Origin: Chloroflexota bacterium
Lineage (GTDB): Bacteria; Chloroflexota; Anaerolineae; 4572-78
DNA: 37,710 nt
Assembly (NCBI GenBank): GCA_011192195.1
Contig: DUEH01000012.1
Span: 4,345 to 42,054, forward strand
Reading direction: 5' to 3'
How positions within the stretch are numbered: position 1 is the stretch's first letter; each line of letters opens with the position of its first letter. Position numbers and translations under genes: made by a program. The notes under the pieces were generated by a model. That model saw only the letters and a program-made list of their open reading frames with translations, did no database searches and was not told the origin of the DNA. Shown in pieces: positions 9,069 to 17,869 of this stretch.

Positions 9069-9149
9069 ATTTACGATTTACGATTTTGGATTTACGATTA
9101 AACATGTATACGAAAACAATCGTAAATCCAAAATCGTAAATCCAAAATC
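9069..9149. repeat. Heptad hairpin, family GATTTAC/GATTTTG (nuoM-nuoN junction)
   Basis: TTTACGATTTACGATTTTGGATTTACGATT-loop-AATCGTAAATCCAAAATCGTAAATCCAAAATC. Confidence 0.9.
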
Positions 9150-9165
9150 ATAAAGAGACTAATCT

Positions 9166-10635
9166 ATGGACATCCAAATTCCATACCTGAACTTTGCAGC
9201 CTTACTCCCCTTGCTCATTGTCGTTGTCACCGGCATCATCGTTATGATCGCCGATTTGTTTATAGCGGATAAGCGCTCTTTGGGCTGGGTCAGCTTGATT
9301 GGCGTGTTATTGGCGGCGGCGGTGGGCGCAATGCAGCAGGGAATGCCCGGTTTCGATCCTGCTTTCCAGAATATGGCCGTTACTGACGGCTACGCGCACT
9401 TTTTTAACCTGATCTTCCTCTCCGCCGCTGCCCTTTCCATTTTAGTGGCTTTGGGGTATCTGGGACGGGTCGGTTTGCAAAAAGGGGAATACTACGCCCT
9501 GCTCCTTTTTTCTATTGCCGGGATGATGATGATGGCCGCCGCTACCGACTTGATCCTGATCTTTCTGGGCCTGGAAACAATGTCCATGGCCCTGTACGTG
9601 ATGGCCGCATTCAATCGCAACCAGCGCGCTTCCGGCGAAGCGGGGATCAAGTATTTTCTGATGGGGTCTTTTGCTTCGGCCTTTTTCCTCTACGGCGCGG
9701 CGCTGCTTTACGGCGCAACGGGCAGCGCCAATTTAAGCGTCATCGGCGGCGTGTTGGGCGGTGGAGGTAATCCCATTGCCTTGTTGGGCTTGGGCTTGCT
9801 GTTGATTGGCTTTGCCTTCAAAATTGCGGCGGTTCCCTTCCACTGGTGGACGCCCGATGTTTACACCGGCTCGCCTACTTCTGTGACCGCGTTTATGTCG
9901 GTGGGCGCAAAAGCCGCCGGATTTGCCGCGCTGCTCCGCCTGCTGATGGTCTCCTTCCCTCCCCCCACCCTTGCCGGCGATTGGCAAGCCGCCATTGCCG
10001 TACTGGCTGTATTGACAATGACTTTAGGCAACATTGCCGCGCTGGCGCAAAAAGACGTCAAGCGAATGTTGGCCTATTCCAGTATTGCCCACGCCGGTTA
10101 CATTCTGCTTGGCGTAGCCGCCGGAAGCGCCGCGGGCATCAGCGCCGCGCTCTTCTACCTGCTGGCCTACACCTTTATGAACATCGGCGCCTTTGCCGTC
10201 ATCGGCGCGCTGGAGCGTCAGGGAGCGGTTGGTTCAAACCCTTCGGCTACGCTCAGGACAGGCATCAAAGATTACGCCGGACTGGCTTCGCGCAATGTAT
10301 GGCTGGCGCTGGGAATGGCAATCTTCCTGCTATCGCTGACCGGCTTCCCGCCCCTGGCCGGGTTCTGGGGGAAACTGTACCTCTTCCGCGCGGCCGTGCA
10401 GTCTAACCTGACCTGGTTGGCCGTCATCGGCGTGCTGAACAGCGGTATTGCCGCCTATTACTACTTGAACGTCATTGTTCAAATGTATATGAAACCCGTC
10501 AGCGACGAAGCGCCCGCTATCAATCTAAATCTTGTTACGCAGGTGGCGCTGGGCGTAGCCGCGCTCTTCACCGTTATCGTTGGCTTGTGGCCCTCGCCGG
10601 TGATAGAGATGACCTTGCGCAGTTTGTTTGGCTAA
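9166..10635 (+). CDS. nuoN: NADH-quinone oxidoreductase subunit N
   Basis: GLETMSMALYVMAAFNRNQRASGEAGIKYFLMGSFASAFFLYG; VPFHWWTPDVYTGSPTSVTAFMSVGAKAAGFA. Confidence 0.96.
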   Translation: MDIQIPYLNFAALLPLLIVVVTGIIVMIADLFIADKRSLGWVSLIGVLLAAAVGAMQQGMPGFDPAFQNMAVTDGYAHFFNLIFLSAAALSILVALGYLGRVGLQKGEYYALLLFSIAGMMMMAAATDLILIFLGLETMSMALYVMAAFNRNQRASGEAGIKYFLMGSFASAFFLYGAALLYGATGSANLSVIGGVLGGGGNPIALLGLGLLLIGFAFKIAAVPFHWWTPDVYTGSPTSVTAFMSVGAKAAGFAALLRLLMVSFPPPTLAGDWQAAIAVLAVLTMTLGNIAALAQKDVKRMLAYSSIAHAGYILLGVAAGSAAGISAALFYLLAYTFMNIGAFAVIGALERQGAVGSNPSATLRTGIKDYAGLASRNVWLALGMAIFLLSLTGFPPLAGFWGKLYLFRAAVQSNLTWLAVIGVLNSGIAAYYYLNVIVQMYMKPVSDEAPAINLNLVTQVALGVAALFTVIVGLWPSPVIEMTLRSLFG

Positions 10636-10722
10636 GGCCTGAGCCATTTGTTATGCTCCGAAGTGTAAACACGTAATTTTTGGCATCGTTCAAGAGTTGA
10701 ACAAAGCAGGTTGCAAAATTCT

Positions 10723-10798
10723 GACGAAGGACGGAAGACGAATGACGAATTTGGCTGTAGCGCCAGCAAATTCGTCATTCATCTTCCGTCCTTCGTCG
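10723..10798. repeat. Heptad hairpin, family GACGAAG (downstream of nuoN)
   Basis: GACGAAGGACGGAAGACGAATGACGAATTTGGCTG-tagcg-CCAGCAAATTCGTCATTCATCTTCCGTCCTTCGTC, near-perfect inverted repeat. Confidence 0.9.
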
Positions 10799-11101
10799 TT
10801 TTGTGTGTGATTTTTGTAAAACGGCGACCCCTCTCTTTAAGCAGCATTTTTTTAATTCCGTTTCAACTCCCCAAGCCACATAAACCGCTTCGCAGGCAAA
10901 TTCCTGTTAGTTTGTAAAAATCCCCCGAAAATATTCTCTCCAAATCTGTGGGTAGTGCAGGGATGAGGCTAGTAAAGGGAGGCAAATGGTTATTGGCTTG
11001 GGAGATTTTTGAAGCCGTAGGGCTGAAAGCGGGTCAAGTCAAACATTGGGAGAGTGTCTGCTTTACCGAGGCGCATCATGCTCCGACACGCTATTTTTTC
11101 C

Positions 11102-11141
11102 AAAAAAAACAGGAGTGAAAAAGTATACTTTTTCACTCCTG
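11102..11141 (-). terminator. Rho-independent-like hairpin (second, distal) for ppdK
   Basis: CAGGAGTGAAAAAGTATACTTTTTCACTCCTG perfect palindrome followed by a T-run on the minus strand. Confidence 0.7.
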
Positions 11142-11183
11142 TCAAAAAAACCCTTCCCGGAAGTTTCAACCTTCCGGGAAGGT
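11142..11183 (-). terminator. Rho-independent terminator of ppdK
   Basis: Minus strand: CCTTCCCGGAAGGTTGAAACTTCCGGGAAGG then TTTTTTT, 14 bp past the ppdK stop. Confidence 0.85.
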
Positions 11184-11196
11184 AAGCGTAAAAATC

Positions 11197-13902
11197 TTAC
11201 TTAACCGAAACGCCTTTCTCTTTCAGCGCGGCCTGGGCGGCAGCCAAGCGAGCGATAGGCACGCGGAAGGGCGAGCAGCTTACGTAGTCGTTGCCGATGC
11301 TGTGGCAGAACTCTACGGAAGACGGATCGCCGCCGTGTTCGCCGCAGATACCAATTTCCAGGTCGGGGCGGGCGCTGCGGCCTTTGTCAATAGCCATCTT
11401 CATCAGTTGGCCCACGCCGTTGCGGTCAATGGTCTGGAAGGGGTTTTCGGGCAAAATGCCATCTTCCACGTATTTCAGCAAAAAGCCCGCTTCAGCGTCG
11501 TCGCGGGAGTAGCCAAAGGCCATTTGGGTGAGGTCGTTGGTGCCAAAGGAGAAGAACTCGGCTTCTTTGGCAATTTCATCGGCGGTGACGCAGGCGCGCG
11601 GGATCTCGATCATCGTGCCGAATTTGTATTCGACTTCCACGCCTTGTTCTTCCATCACGGCTTTGGCAACCTCTTCCAGTTGCGGCTGGATGACCTTCAA
11701 CTCGTTGACGTGGCCGGTGAGGGGGATCATCACTTCGGGCTTCGGCGCCAGACCTTCTTTCTTGATCTGGCAGGCGGCCTCGAAGATGGCCCGCACTTGC
11801 ATTTTGACCATGCCGGGGAAGACCACGCTCAGGCGCACGCCGCGCATGCCCATCATCGGGTTGCTTTCGTGCAGGCTGGTGATGGCGGTCAGCAAATCTT
11901 CGTCTTCGGCCAGACCGTCGCTTTCGCCTTTGACGCGCTTGGTGATGACGCGCTCAAAAACTTCGTCGTGATCGGGCATAAATTCGTGCAGCGGCGGGTC
12001 AATCAGCCTGATGATGACCGGCTTGCCCGTCATCACGCGGAAAAGGCCGGCGAAATCTTCGCGCTGGAAGGGGAGCAGTTTGTCCAGAGCAGCCTGACGA
12101 ACCGCTTCGTCATCGGCCAAAATCATTTTCTGCACGGTGGGCAGGCGATTTTCCTCGAAGAACATATGCTCGGTGCGGCAGAGGCCGATGCCTTGCGCGC
12201 CGTAACCGAGAGCGCGCTGGGCGTCATCGGGATAGTCGGCGTTGGCCCAGACTTCCAGGCGGCGGTATTCGTCGGCCCAGGAGAGGAGGGTCAGCAGGTC
12301 TTCTTGCTCTTCCAGTTCGGTCTCGACGGTGGAGATTTGACCGGCAAAGGCTTCGCCGCTGGAGCCATCGATGGAGACCCAGTCCCCTTCTTTGACGGTA
12401 ACGCCGTGAGCGGTGAACTGGCGTTTTTCCTGGCTGATGACCACATCGCCGGCGCCAACCACGCAGGGAACGCCAAACTGTCGGGCCACAACAGCGGCGT
12501 GGCTGGTGGCTCCGCCTTCGCTGGTGAGGATGCCTTTGGCGGCCAGCATGCCGTGAACGTCGTCCGGGCGGGTGAAGGGGCGAACCATAATCACGTCTTT
12601 GCCCGCTTGTCCCCACTCTTCGGCCAGGTCAGCGTCAAATGCTACCACGCCGACAGCAGCGCCGGGGGAAGCGTTGACCCCTTTAGCCAGCAGATTGCCT
12701 TCAGCGGCGGCAGATTTCTTGGCTGCAATGTCGAATTGCGGGTGCAAGAGCGTGTCCACATCGTTCGGGCTGACGCGCAACACGGCCTGCTCTTTGCTGA
12801 TCAGCCCTTCGTTAGCCATATCCACCGCAATTTTGATGGCGGCGGCGGCGGTACGCTTGCCGTCGCGGGTTTGCAGCATCCACAATTTACCCTGCTCGAT
12901 GGTGAACTCAACGTCCTGCATTTCGCGGTAATGTTTTTCCAGTTTATCGCAAATATCAAGGAACTGGGCGTAGGCTTCGGGGAGTTCTTTTTCCATCTCG
13001 GCGATGGGGTGGGGGGTGCGGGTGCCGGCTACCACGTCTTCGCCCTGAGCGTTGAGCAGGTAATCGCCGTACATAATATTTTCGCCGGTGGCCGGGTCGC
13101 GGGTGAAGGCTACGCCGGTGCCGGAGGTGTCGCCCATATTGCCGAAAACCATCGTCATAATGTTGACGGCGGTTCCCAGATCGTGGGCAATGCCGGCGGC
13201 GTTGCGATAGTCAATGGCGCGTTTGCCGTTCCAGCTCTTGAAAACGGCTTCGGTGGACAGCTTGACCTGCTCGATGGGGTCCTGGGGGAAATCGCTGCCG
13301 GTACCGGCTTTGTAGATTTTCTTGAATTCTTCGGTCACTTCCTGCCACTGTTCGGCGTTCAATTCGGTGTCTCTTTTGACGCCTGCTTTGGCGCGGGCTT
13401 CGTCCAGCACCTCTTCAAAAGCGTCGTCATCCAGGCCCATCACCACGCTGCCGAACATCTGCACCAGGCGGCGATAAGAGTCGTAGACAAAGCGGGCGTC
13501 GCCGGTCAGTTTGACCATCCCTTCCGCGACTTCGTCGTTCAGGCCAATGTTGAGGACGGTGTCCATCATACCGGGCATCGAGAATTTGGCCCCGGAGCGG
13601 CAGGAGACCAGCAGCGGCTTTTCAGCGTCGCCGAATTTCTTGCCGGTCAGTTCCTCGACCTTTTTCATCGCTGCCAGTTCTTGTTCCCACATGCCTGCGG
13701 GAAAATTTTCGCCGGCGTCCAGATAAGCGTTACACGATTCAGTGGTCACGGTAAAGCCGTGCGGCACGGGAACGCCCACGCGGGTCATTTCGGCCAGATT
13801 AGCGCCTTTGCCGCCCAGGAGCGCGCGCGTGCTTTCCCAATCGCCGGCGTATTTTTCGGCCTCGGCTACTTCTTCAAATGCGTAAACCCATTTTTCACTC
13901 AT
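11197..13902 (-). CDS. ppdK: Pyruvate, phosphate dikinase
   Basis: GGKGANLAEMTRVGVPVPHGFT; GGATSHAAVVARQFGVPCVVG; FGTNDLTQMAFGYSRDDAE; ~900 aa. Confidence 0.98.
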   Translation of the reverse strand: MSEKWVYAFEEVAEAEKYAGDWESTRALLGGKGANLAEMTRVGVPVPHGFTVTTESCNAYLDAGENFPAGMWEQELAAMKKVEELTGKKFGDAEKPLLVSCRSGAKFSMPGMMDTVLNIGLNDEVAEGMVKLTGDARFVYDSYRRLVQMFGSVVMGLDDDAFEEVLDEARAKAGVKRDTELNAEQWQEVTEEFKKIYKAGTGSDFPQDPIEQVKLSTEAVFKSWNGKRAIDYRNAAGIAHDLGTAVNIMTMVFGNMGDTSGTGVAFTRDPATGENIMYGDYLLNAQGEDVVAGTRTPHPIAEMEKELPEAYAQFLDICDKLEKHYREMQDVEFTIEQGKLWMLQTRDGKRTAAAAIKIAVDMANEGLISKEQAVLRVSPNDVDTLLHPQFDIAAKKSAAAEGNLLAKGVNASPGAAVGVVAFDADLAEEWGQAGKDVIMVRPFTRPDDVHGMLAAKGILTSEGGATSHAAVVARQFGVPCVVGAGDVVISQEKRQFTAHGVTVKEGDWVSIDGSSGEAFAGQISTVETELEEQEDLLTLLSWADEYRRLEVWANADYPDDAQRALGYGAQGIGLCRTEHMFFEENRLPTVQKMILADDEAVRQAALDKLLPFQREDFAGLFRVMTGKPVIIRLIDPPLHEFMPDHDEVFERVITKRVKGESDGLAEDEDLLTAITSLHESNPMMGMRGVRLSVVFPGMVKMQVRAIFEAACQIKKEGLAPKPEVMIPLTGHVNELKVIQPQLEEVAKAVMEEQGVEVEYKFGTMIEIPRACVTADEIAKEAEFFSFGTNDLTQMAFGYSRDDAEAGFLLKYVEDGILPENPFQTIDRNGVGQLMKMAIDKGRSARPDLEIGICGEHGGDPSSVEFCHSIGNDYVSCSPFRVPIARLAAAQAALKEKGVSVK

Positions 13903-13925
13903 TGCTTAAAAAGCCTCCTGTATAA

Positions 13926-14035
13926 GGTAGTAAGTAGTATGGTCATCGGTAGACGGTAGACGGTAGACAGGGGTGGGGGAAAACCCCTGTCTACCGTACC
14001 CAAAAAGAGGGGCATACCATCTACTGTCTACCATT
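13926..14035. repeat. Heptad hairpin, family GGTAGAC (upstream of ppdK)
   Basis: GGTAGACGGTAGACGGTAGACAGGGGT...ACCCCTGTCTACCGTACCC...ACTGTCTACC. Confidence 0.88.
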
Positions 14036-14181
14036 TTAACAAACCTGAATATTATAGAAGTGGGAATTGGTTTTGGCAAATGTTGTGAAGGGGGGAACAG
14101 GATTTTGACACGCCCTTGCCCATTCACTACAATAAATTCGTCCCGCCCCTGAGCGGTGGATAGATTGGAAGGTAAGGAAGT

Positions 14182-14326
14182 AATTCTCATTTTGCGGGAT
14201 AGGCGCGGGGCTGAAGCCACCGCGCTAAAAGGGCAAAGCTCTTCGAGCTATAAATTTAGCCCGACAGGGCTTCGCTCTTTTAGCGCGACGGCTTTAGCCT
14301 CGCGCTTTTTGGTCAAAATGAGAATT
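14182..14326. mobile_element. 145-bp MITE-like long imperfect palindrome
   Basis: Perfect 13-bp ends AATTCTCATTTTG/CAAAATGAGAATT; inner arms GCGCGGGGCTGAAGCCACCGCGCTAAAAGGGCAAAGC pair with the right arm. Confidence 0.6.
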
Positions 14327-14330
14327 GCTG

Positions 14331-14510
14331 TCAAGGCTCGCAGTCCAACTCCTCGAACAAGAATTGCGCCCGCTCTTGACAACTCAACCCCCGCGAAACC
14401 TGCTCGCGGGCGATCTCCAGCAGCGCGCCCGGATCGGCGACGTAGATATTCACCGACCCGTCGGGCCCGGCGGCAATGACCCGGTCCCCGGATGGGCTGT
14501 AGTTCACATC
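14331..14510 (-). pseudogene. C-terminal remnant of a WD40-repeat protein
   Basis: Minus frame reads DVNYSPSGDRVIAAGPDGSVNIYVADPGALLEIAREQVSRGLSCQERAQFLFEELDCEP*. Confidence 0.55.
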
Positions 14511-14538
14511 TCATCGTAGCGATCTCGCAAGAAAACAG

Positions 14539-14682
14539 TCAATCTACAGCAAAAAATTGATTATAAGGCAGCAGCACGTAAACCCGCGATGAACTCCCTT
14601 TGAACATAAAGCCGTTGTCAAACACTTGCACTACGCCGACATTCTTTAATCTGCCTGAGCTGTTATCAAAACCGTATTCCTT
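14539..14682 (-). pseudogene. Remnant of an unidentified protein
   Basis: Minus frame YKEYGFDNSSGRLKNVGVVQVFDNGFMFKGSSSRVYVLLPYNQFFAVD*, cut at the C-rich palindrome. Confidence 0.35.
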
Positions 14683-14784
14683 GTAACCGTTCACCCCCAC
14701 CCCCCTCAATCCCCCGTTCACGGGGGGAAGTTCAAAGACTCTCCCCCTTTGTGAGGGGGGAGTTGGAGGGGGGTGAACGGTTAC
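14683..14784. repeat. C/G-rich palindromic element, copy 1
   Basis: GTAACCGTTCACCCCC..CCCCCCTCAA ... TTGGAGGGGGGTGAACGGTTAC, complementary ends with an internal CCCCC/GGGGG hairpin. Confidence 0.85.
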
Positions 14785-15283
14785 CAATATTCCGGCCCTA
14801 AAAACTCTGGAATACGTGGGGATTGACGCCGTCAAAGAGATGGCAAAGCGTCTGGGGATTACCTCGCTAACGAGAGACGACTACGGACTGGCATTGGCGC
14901 TGGGCGCCGGCGAAGTATCGCTGCTGGAAATGACCGGCGCGTACCAAACCCTGGCCAATGTCGGCCAACGAGTTCAGCCTCATGCTATTGCCCAAATCCT
15001 GGATGCTGCCGGCAACGATCTGACACCGCCCCTGGCGCGCCAAGAACAAGTTGTACGCCAGGAACACGCCTATCTGATCACCAATATTCTGCGGCAGAAT
15101 GACCCGCAGGCGTTACCTCAAACCATGACCCTGTCACGTCCAGTTGCATTTAAAACCGGCACGACCAACGATTTCCGCGACAATCTGGTCATCGGCTGTA
15201 CGCCTGATTTGGTAGTTGGCGTTTGGCTTGGCAATGCCGACAACTCATCAATGAAAGGGACAACAGAATTTCCCGGAAGCTGA
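14784..15283 (+). pseudogene. Transpeptidase-domain fragment of a class A penicillin-binding protein
   Basis: VTNIPALKTLEYVGIDAVKEMAKRLGI...ALGAGEVSLLEMTGAYQTLANVG...VAFKTGTTNDFRDNLVIGCTPDLVVGVWLGNADNSSM; lacks the N-terminal glycosyltransferase part and the usual C-term. Confidence 0.85.
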
Positions 15284-15791
15284 ATTTAAGGCCAAAATCG
15301 TCTCATACCCAAAATGCACCCGACATAACACGACGGTTTGACATTATGTCTACTTTAGTTTAAACTTAACATATCGCATTCGTTAAGGGGTACGCTTTGA
15401 ATTTGGTATTGATTATGGCGGCGCAATCGCTTTCTGGCGACCTGATTTCTGACCGCCGTCAATTTTGCCGCGCAATTTATCTTTGGCGGTCTACGATTCT
15501 CCGTCTGCCCTGAAATACTTTCTGAGAGCTTCCTGAACACTTCTGCTGCGTTCACCTTCGGCAGGCTTGTTGAAGCGCCTGACGAAGGGGTCGGCAGACA
15601 AGCAGAATTGTGACTCTGGCCTTGAGTGTGGTAAAATTACGGTGTGCGTCTTTTTGTGACCACAATAAAAATAGATGGCGCTTAAGTTTAAGTGGCGGTT
15701 CCGGAATTCCAAACTATAGTTTGGGACTCCACCACTTATTCTTTCATCGCCACCCAAAAATATACTATGTAAAGAAGAGAGGATTTGTACA

Positions 15792-17150
15792 TTGAAGGTT
15801 ACAACAAAAACACTGGATAATTGTGAAGTATTGATGACCGTTGAAATTGATGATCGTCAGAGAGATGAGATTCTTAAAAAAGCCGCTCGTCGAATTGCCA
15901 GAGAGGTCAGAATTCCCGGTTTTAGGCCGGGGAAAGCGCCTTACAGGTTGATTTTAAATCGTTTTGGCGAAGAGGCCATTCAAGAAGAAGCGATGGATCA
16001 TCTGACGCAAACTATTTACAAAAGGGCCATCAAAGAAGCGGAGGTAGAACCTTACGCTCCGGCTACTATGGAAGAGATTGAATGGAATCCGCTGGTGATG
16101 CAGATCAAGGTTCCCACCGACCCGGTGACTGAGTTGGGAGACTATGGCGCTATGCGTCTGGAAACCGAAGCGGTAGAGGTCAGCGACGACGAGGTAGCGC
16201 GCCAACTGGAGCAGTTGGCAGAACGCTATATCACTTTTGAGCCGGTTGAAAGAGCCGCGCAATGGGGCGACATGGTCTCTATCACCATTTCTGAAAAAGA
16301 TATTGCCTCTGGCGATATGCTGGATGAAGACCGGGAAATGGAAATTACGCTGGCAGAGCGAGACGATGACGCCCCTGAACTTGATCTGCATACGCCCTTG
16401 ACAGGGATGTCTGAAGACGAGGAAAAGACCTTTACGCAGACCTTTAGCGAAACCTATCCGGAGAAAAAATACGCCGGTAAAGAAATTGAATTCCACGTGC
16501 TGGTCACCGCAGTCAAAGCCAAAGAAGAAGTTGAATTGGATGATGACCTGGCCACTATGGTTGGCGATTTTGATACTCTGGATGAGTTGAAAGAAAAACT
16601 CAGAGAAGATATTGCCGAGCAAAAACAGTATGAAATTGATGGCGGATTAATTGAAGAGGCTATGGAGAAATTGGTCGCGGAAGCGAAAACCATCAAATGG
16701 CCTTCTGCTATGGAAGAAGATGAACTTGATAACGCCATCAAAAATCAGGAATTCAAGCTTGAACAGAGCGGCTTGAATTTGAAGGCAATGCTAAGCGCCG
16801 AACAAAAGACGCTTGAAGAGTACCGCGAAGAAACGCGAGAGAAGGTCAGAGAGAATCTCAAGTACAGTCTGGCTTTGAGTAAACTGGTTGAACTGGAAGG
16901 CTTAACCGTAGATGGCGATGAAATTGCTCAGCAAGTGGAATGGATGATAGCAATGTCCGGCGGCAGTCAGGAAGCCAGAGACGCTTACACCTCGTCGGAA
17001 GGCGCGCGCGTAGTTGCCAACAATATCCTGACAGACAAAGCGCGACGGCGATTGCTGGCAATTGTCAAAGGCGAAGCCGAAGAAGAAGCTGATGAGGCCG
17101 AAGCCGAGGAAGCCGTCGTTGAAGAAGAAGCTGTCGTTGAAGAAGAATAA
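15792..17150 (+). CDS. tig: Trigger factor
   Basis: VRIPGFRPGKAPYRLILNRFGEEAIQEEAMDHL; upstream of clpP-clpX; acidic C-terminal tail. Confidence 0.95.
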   Translation: MKVTTKTLDNCEVLMTVEIDDRQRDEILKKAARRIAREVRIPGFRPGKAPYRLILNRFGEEAIQEEAMDHLTQTIYKRAIKEAEVEPYAPATMEEIEWNPLVMQIKVPTDPVTELGDYGAMRLETEAVEVSDDEVARQLEQLAERYITFEPVERAAQWGDMVSITISEKDIASGDMLDEDREMEITLAERDDDAPELDLHTPLTGMSEDEEKTFTQTFSETYPEKKYAGKEIEFHVLVTAVKAKEEVELDDDLATMVGDFDTLDELKEKLREDIAEQKQYEIDGGLIEEAMEKLVAEAKTIKWPSAMEEDELDNAIKNQEFKLEQSGLNLKAMLSAEQKTLEEYREETREKVRENLKYSLALSKLVELEGLTVDGDEIAQQVEWMIAMSGGSQEARDAYTSSEGARVVANNILTDKARRRLLAIVKGEAEEEADEAEAEEAVVEEEAVVEEE

Positions 17151-17152
17151 TC

Positions 17153-17194
17153 AGCGCTTACTCTTCACCATAAAGCGCTTACTCTTCACCATAA
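17153..17194. repeat. 21-bp tandem duplication x2 between tig and clpP
   Basis: AGCGCTTACTCTTCACCATAA repeated exactly twice, followed by AGGAGTT. Confidence 0.9.
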
Positions 17195-17209
17195 AGGAGT
17201 TTTAACATC

Positions 17210-17866
17210 ATGACAATCCCTCTCCCCCAGGCAATGGTTCCTATGGTCATCGAGACCACCGGGCGCAGCGAGCGAGCCTACGATATTTTTTCCTTGCTGC
17301 TCAAAGAGCGTATCATCTTTTTGGGAACCGCCATCAATGATCAGATAGCCAACTTGATTGTGGCTCAATTACTTTATCTCAACCAGCAAGACCCGGAACG
17401 CGACATTTCTATGTACATCAACTCGCCCGGCGGCATTATCTACGCGGGGCTGGCTATCTATGATACTATGCAGTCCATCGCTAACCCCATCAGCACCTTT
17501 GCCGTTGGCGTAACCGCCAGTATGGCTACCGTTCTCCTGGCCGGGGGAACCCCCGGCCAGCGATACGCATTGCCCCACGCCACCGTGCATATGCACCCGG
17601 CCGGCGGCGGCGCTCAGGGTTATACCCCCGATGTTGAAATTCAATTCAAAGAAATGAAACGCCTGCAAGACACCATGCATCACATCATTTCCAGGCATAC
17701 CGGGCAGAGCGTAGAGAAGATTGCCGATGACTTTGAGCGTGACCGCTGGATGGATGCGCTGGCAGCCAAAGAATACGGTCTGGTTGACGAAGTAATGGGC
17801 GCGCCTATTTTGGCCGAAGTAGCCGAAAAAAACAAAGAAGCCGAAACAAGCGCAGAAACGGAATAA
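17210..17866 (+). CDS. clpP: ATP-dependent Clp protease proteolytic subunit
   Basis: RIIFLGTAINDQIANLIVAQLLYL; YINSPGGIIYAGLAIYDTMQ; TASMATVLLAGGTPGQRYALPHATVHMHPAGG. Confidence 0.97.
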   Translation: MTIPLPQAMVPMVIETTGRSERAYDIFSLLLKERIIFLGTAINDQIANLIVAQLLYLNQQDPERDISMYINSPGGIIYAGLAIYDTMQSIANPISTFAVGVTASMATVLLAGGTPGQRYALPHATVHMHPAGGGAQGYTPDVEIQFKEMKRLQDTMHHIISRHTGQSVEKIADDFERDRWMDALAAKEYGLVDEVMGAPILAEVAEKNKEAETSAETE

Positions 17867-17869
17867 ATT

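Noticed and set aside
10963-11118. 51-aa ORF MRLVKGGKWLLAWEIFEAVGLKAGQVKHWESVCFTEAHHAPTRYFFQKKQE
   Set aside because: No recognisable family, no clear ribosome-binding site, and its stop falls in the ppdK terminator hairpin; could be a remnant but not supportable.
11302-13959. 885-aa plus-strand ORF opposite ppdK
   Set aside because: Shadow ORF produced by codon bias antisense to a clear PPDK gene; composition (F/H/D/G-rich) is typical of antisense translation.
17040-17150. GAAGAAGCC-type repeats at the tig 3' end
   Set aside because: Explained by an acidic Glu/Ala/Val C-terminal tail of trigger factor; no hairpin arm or heptad register.
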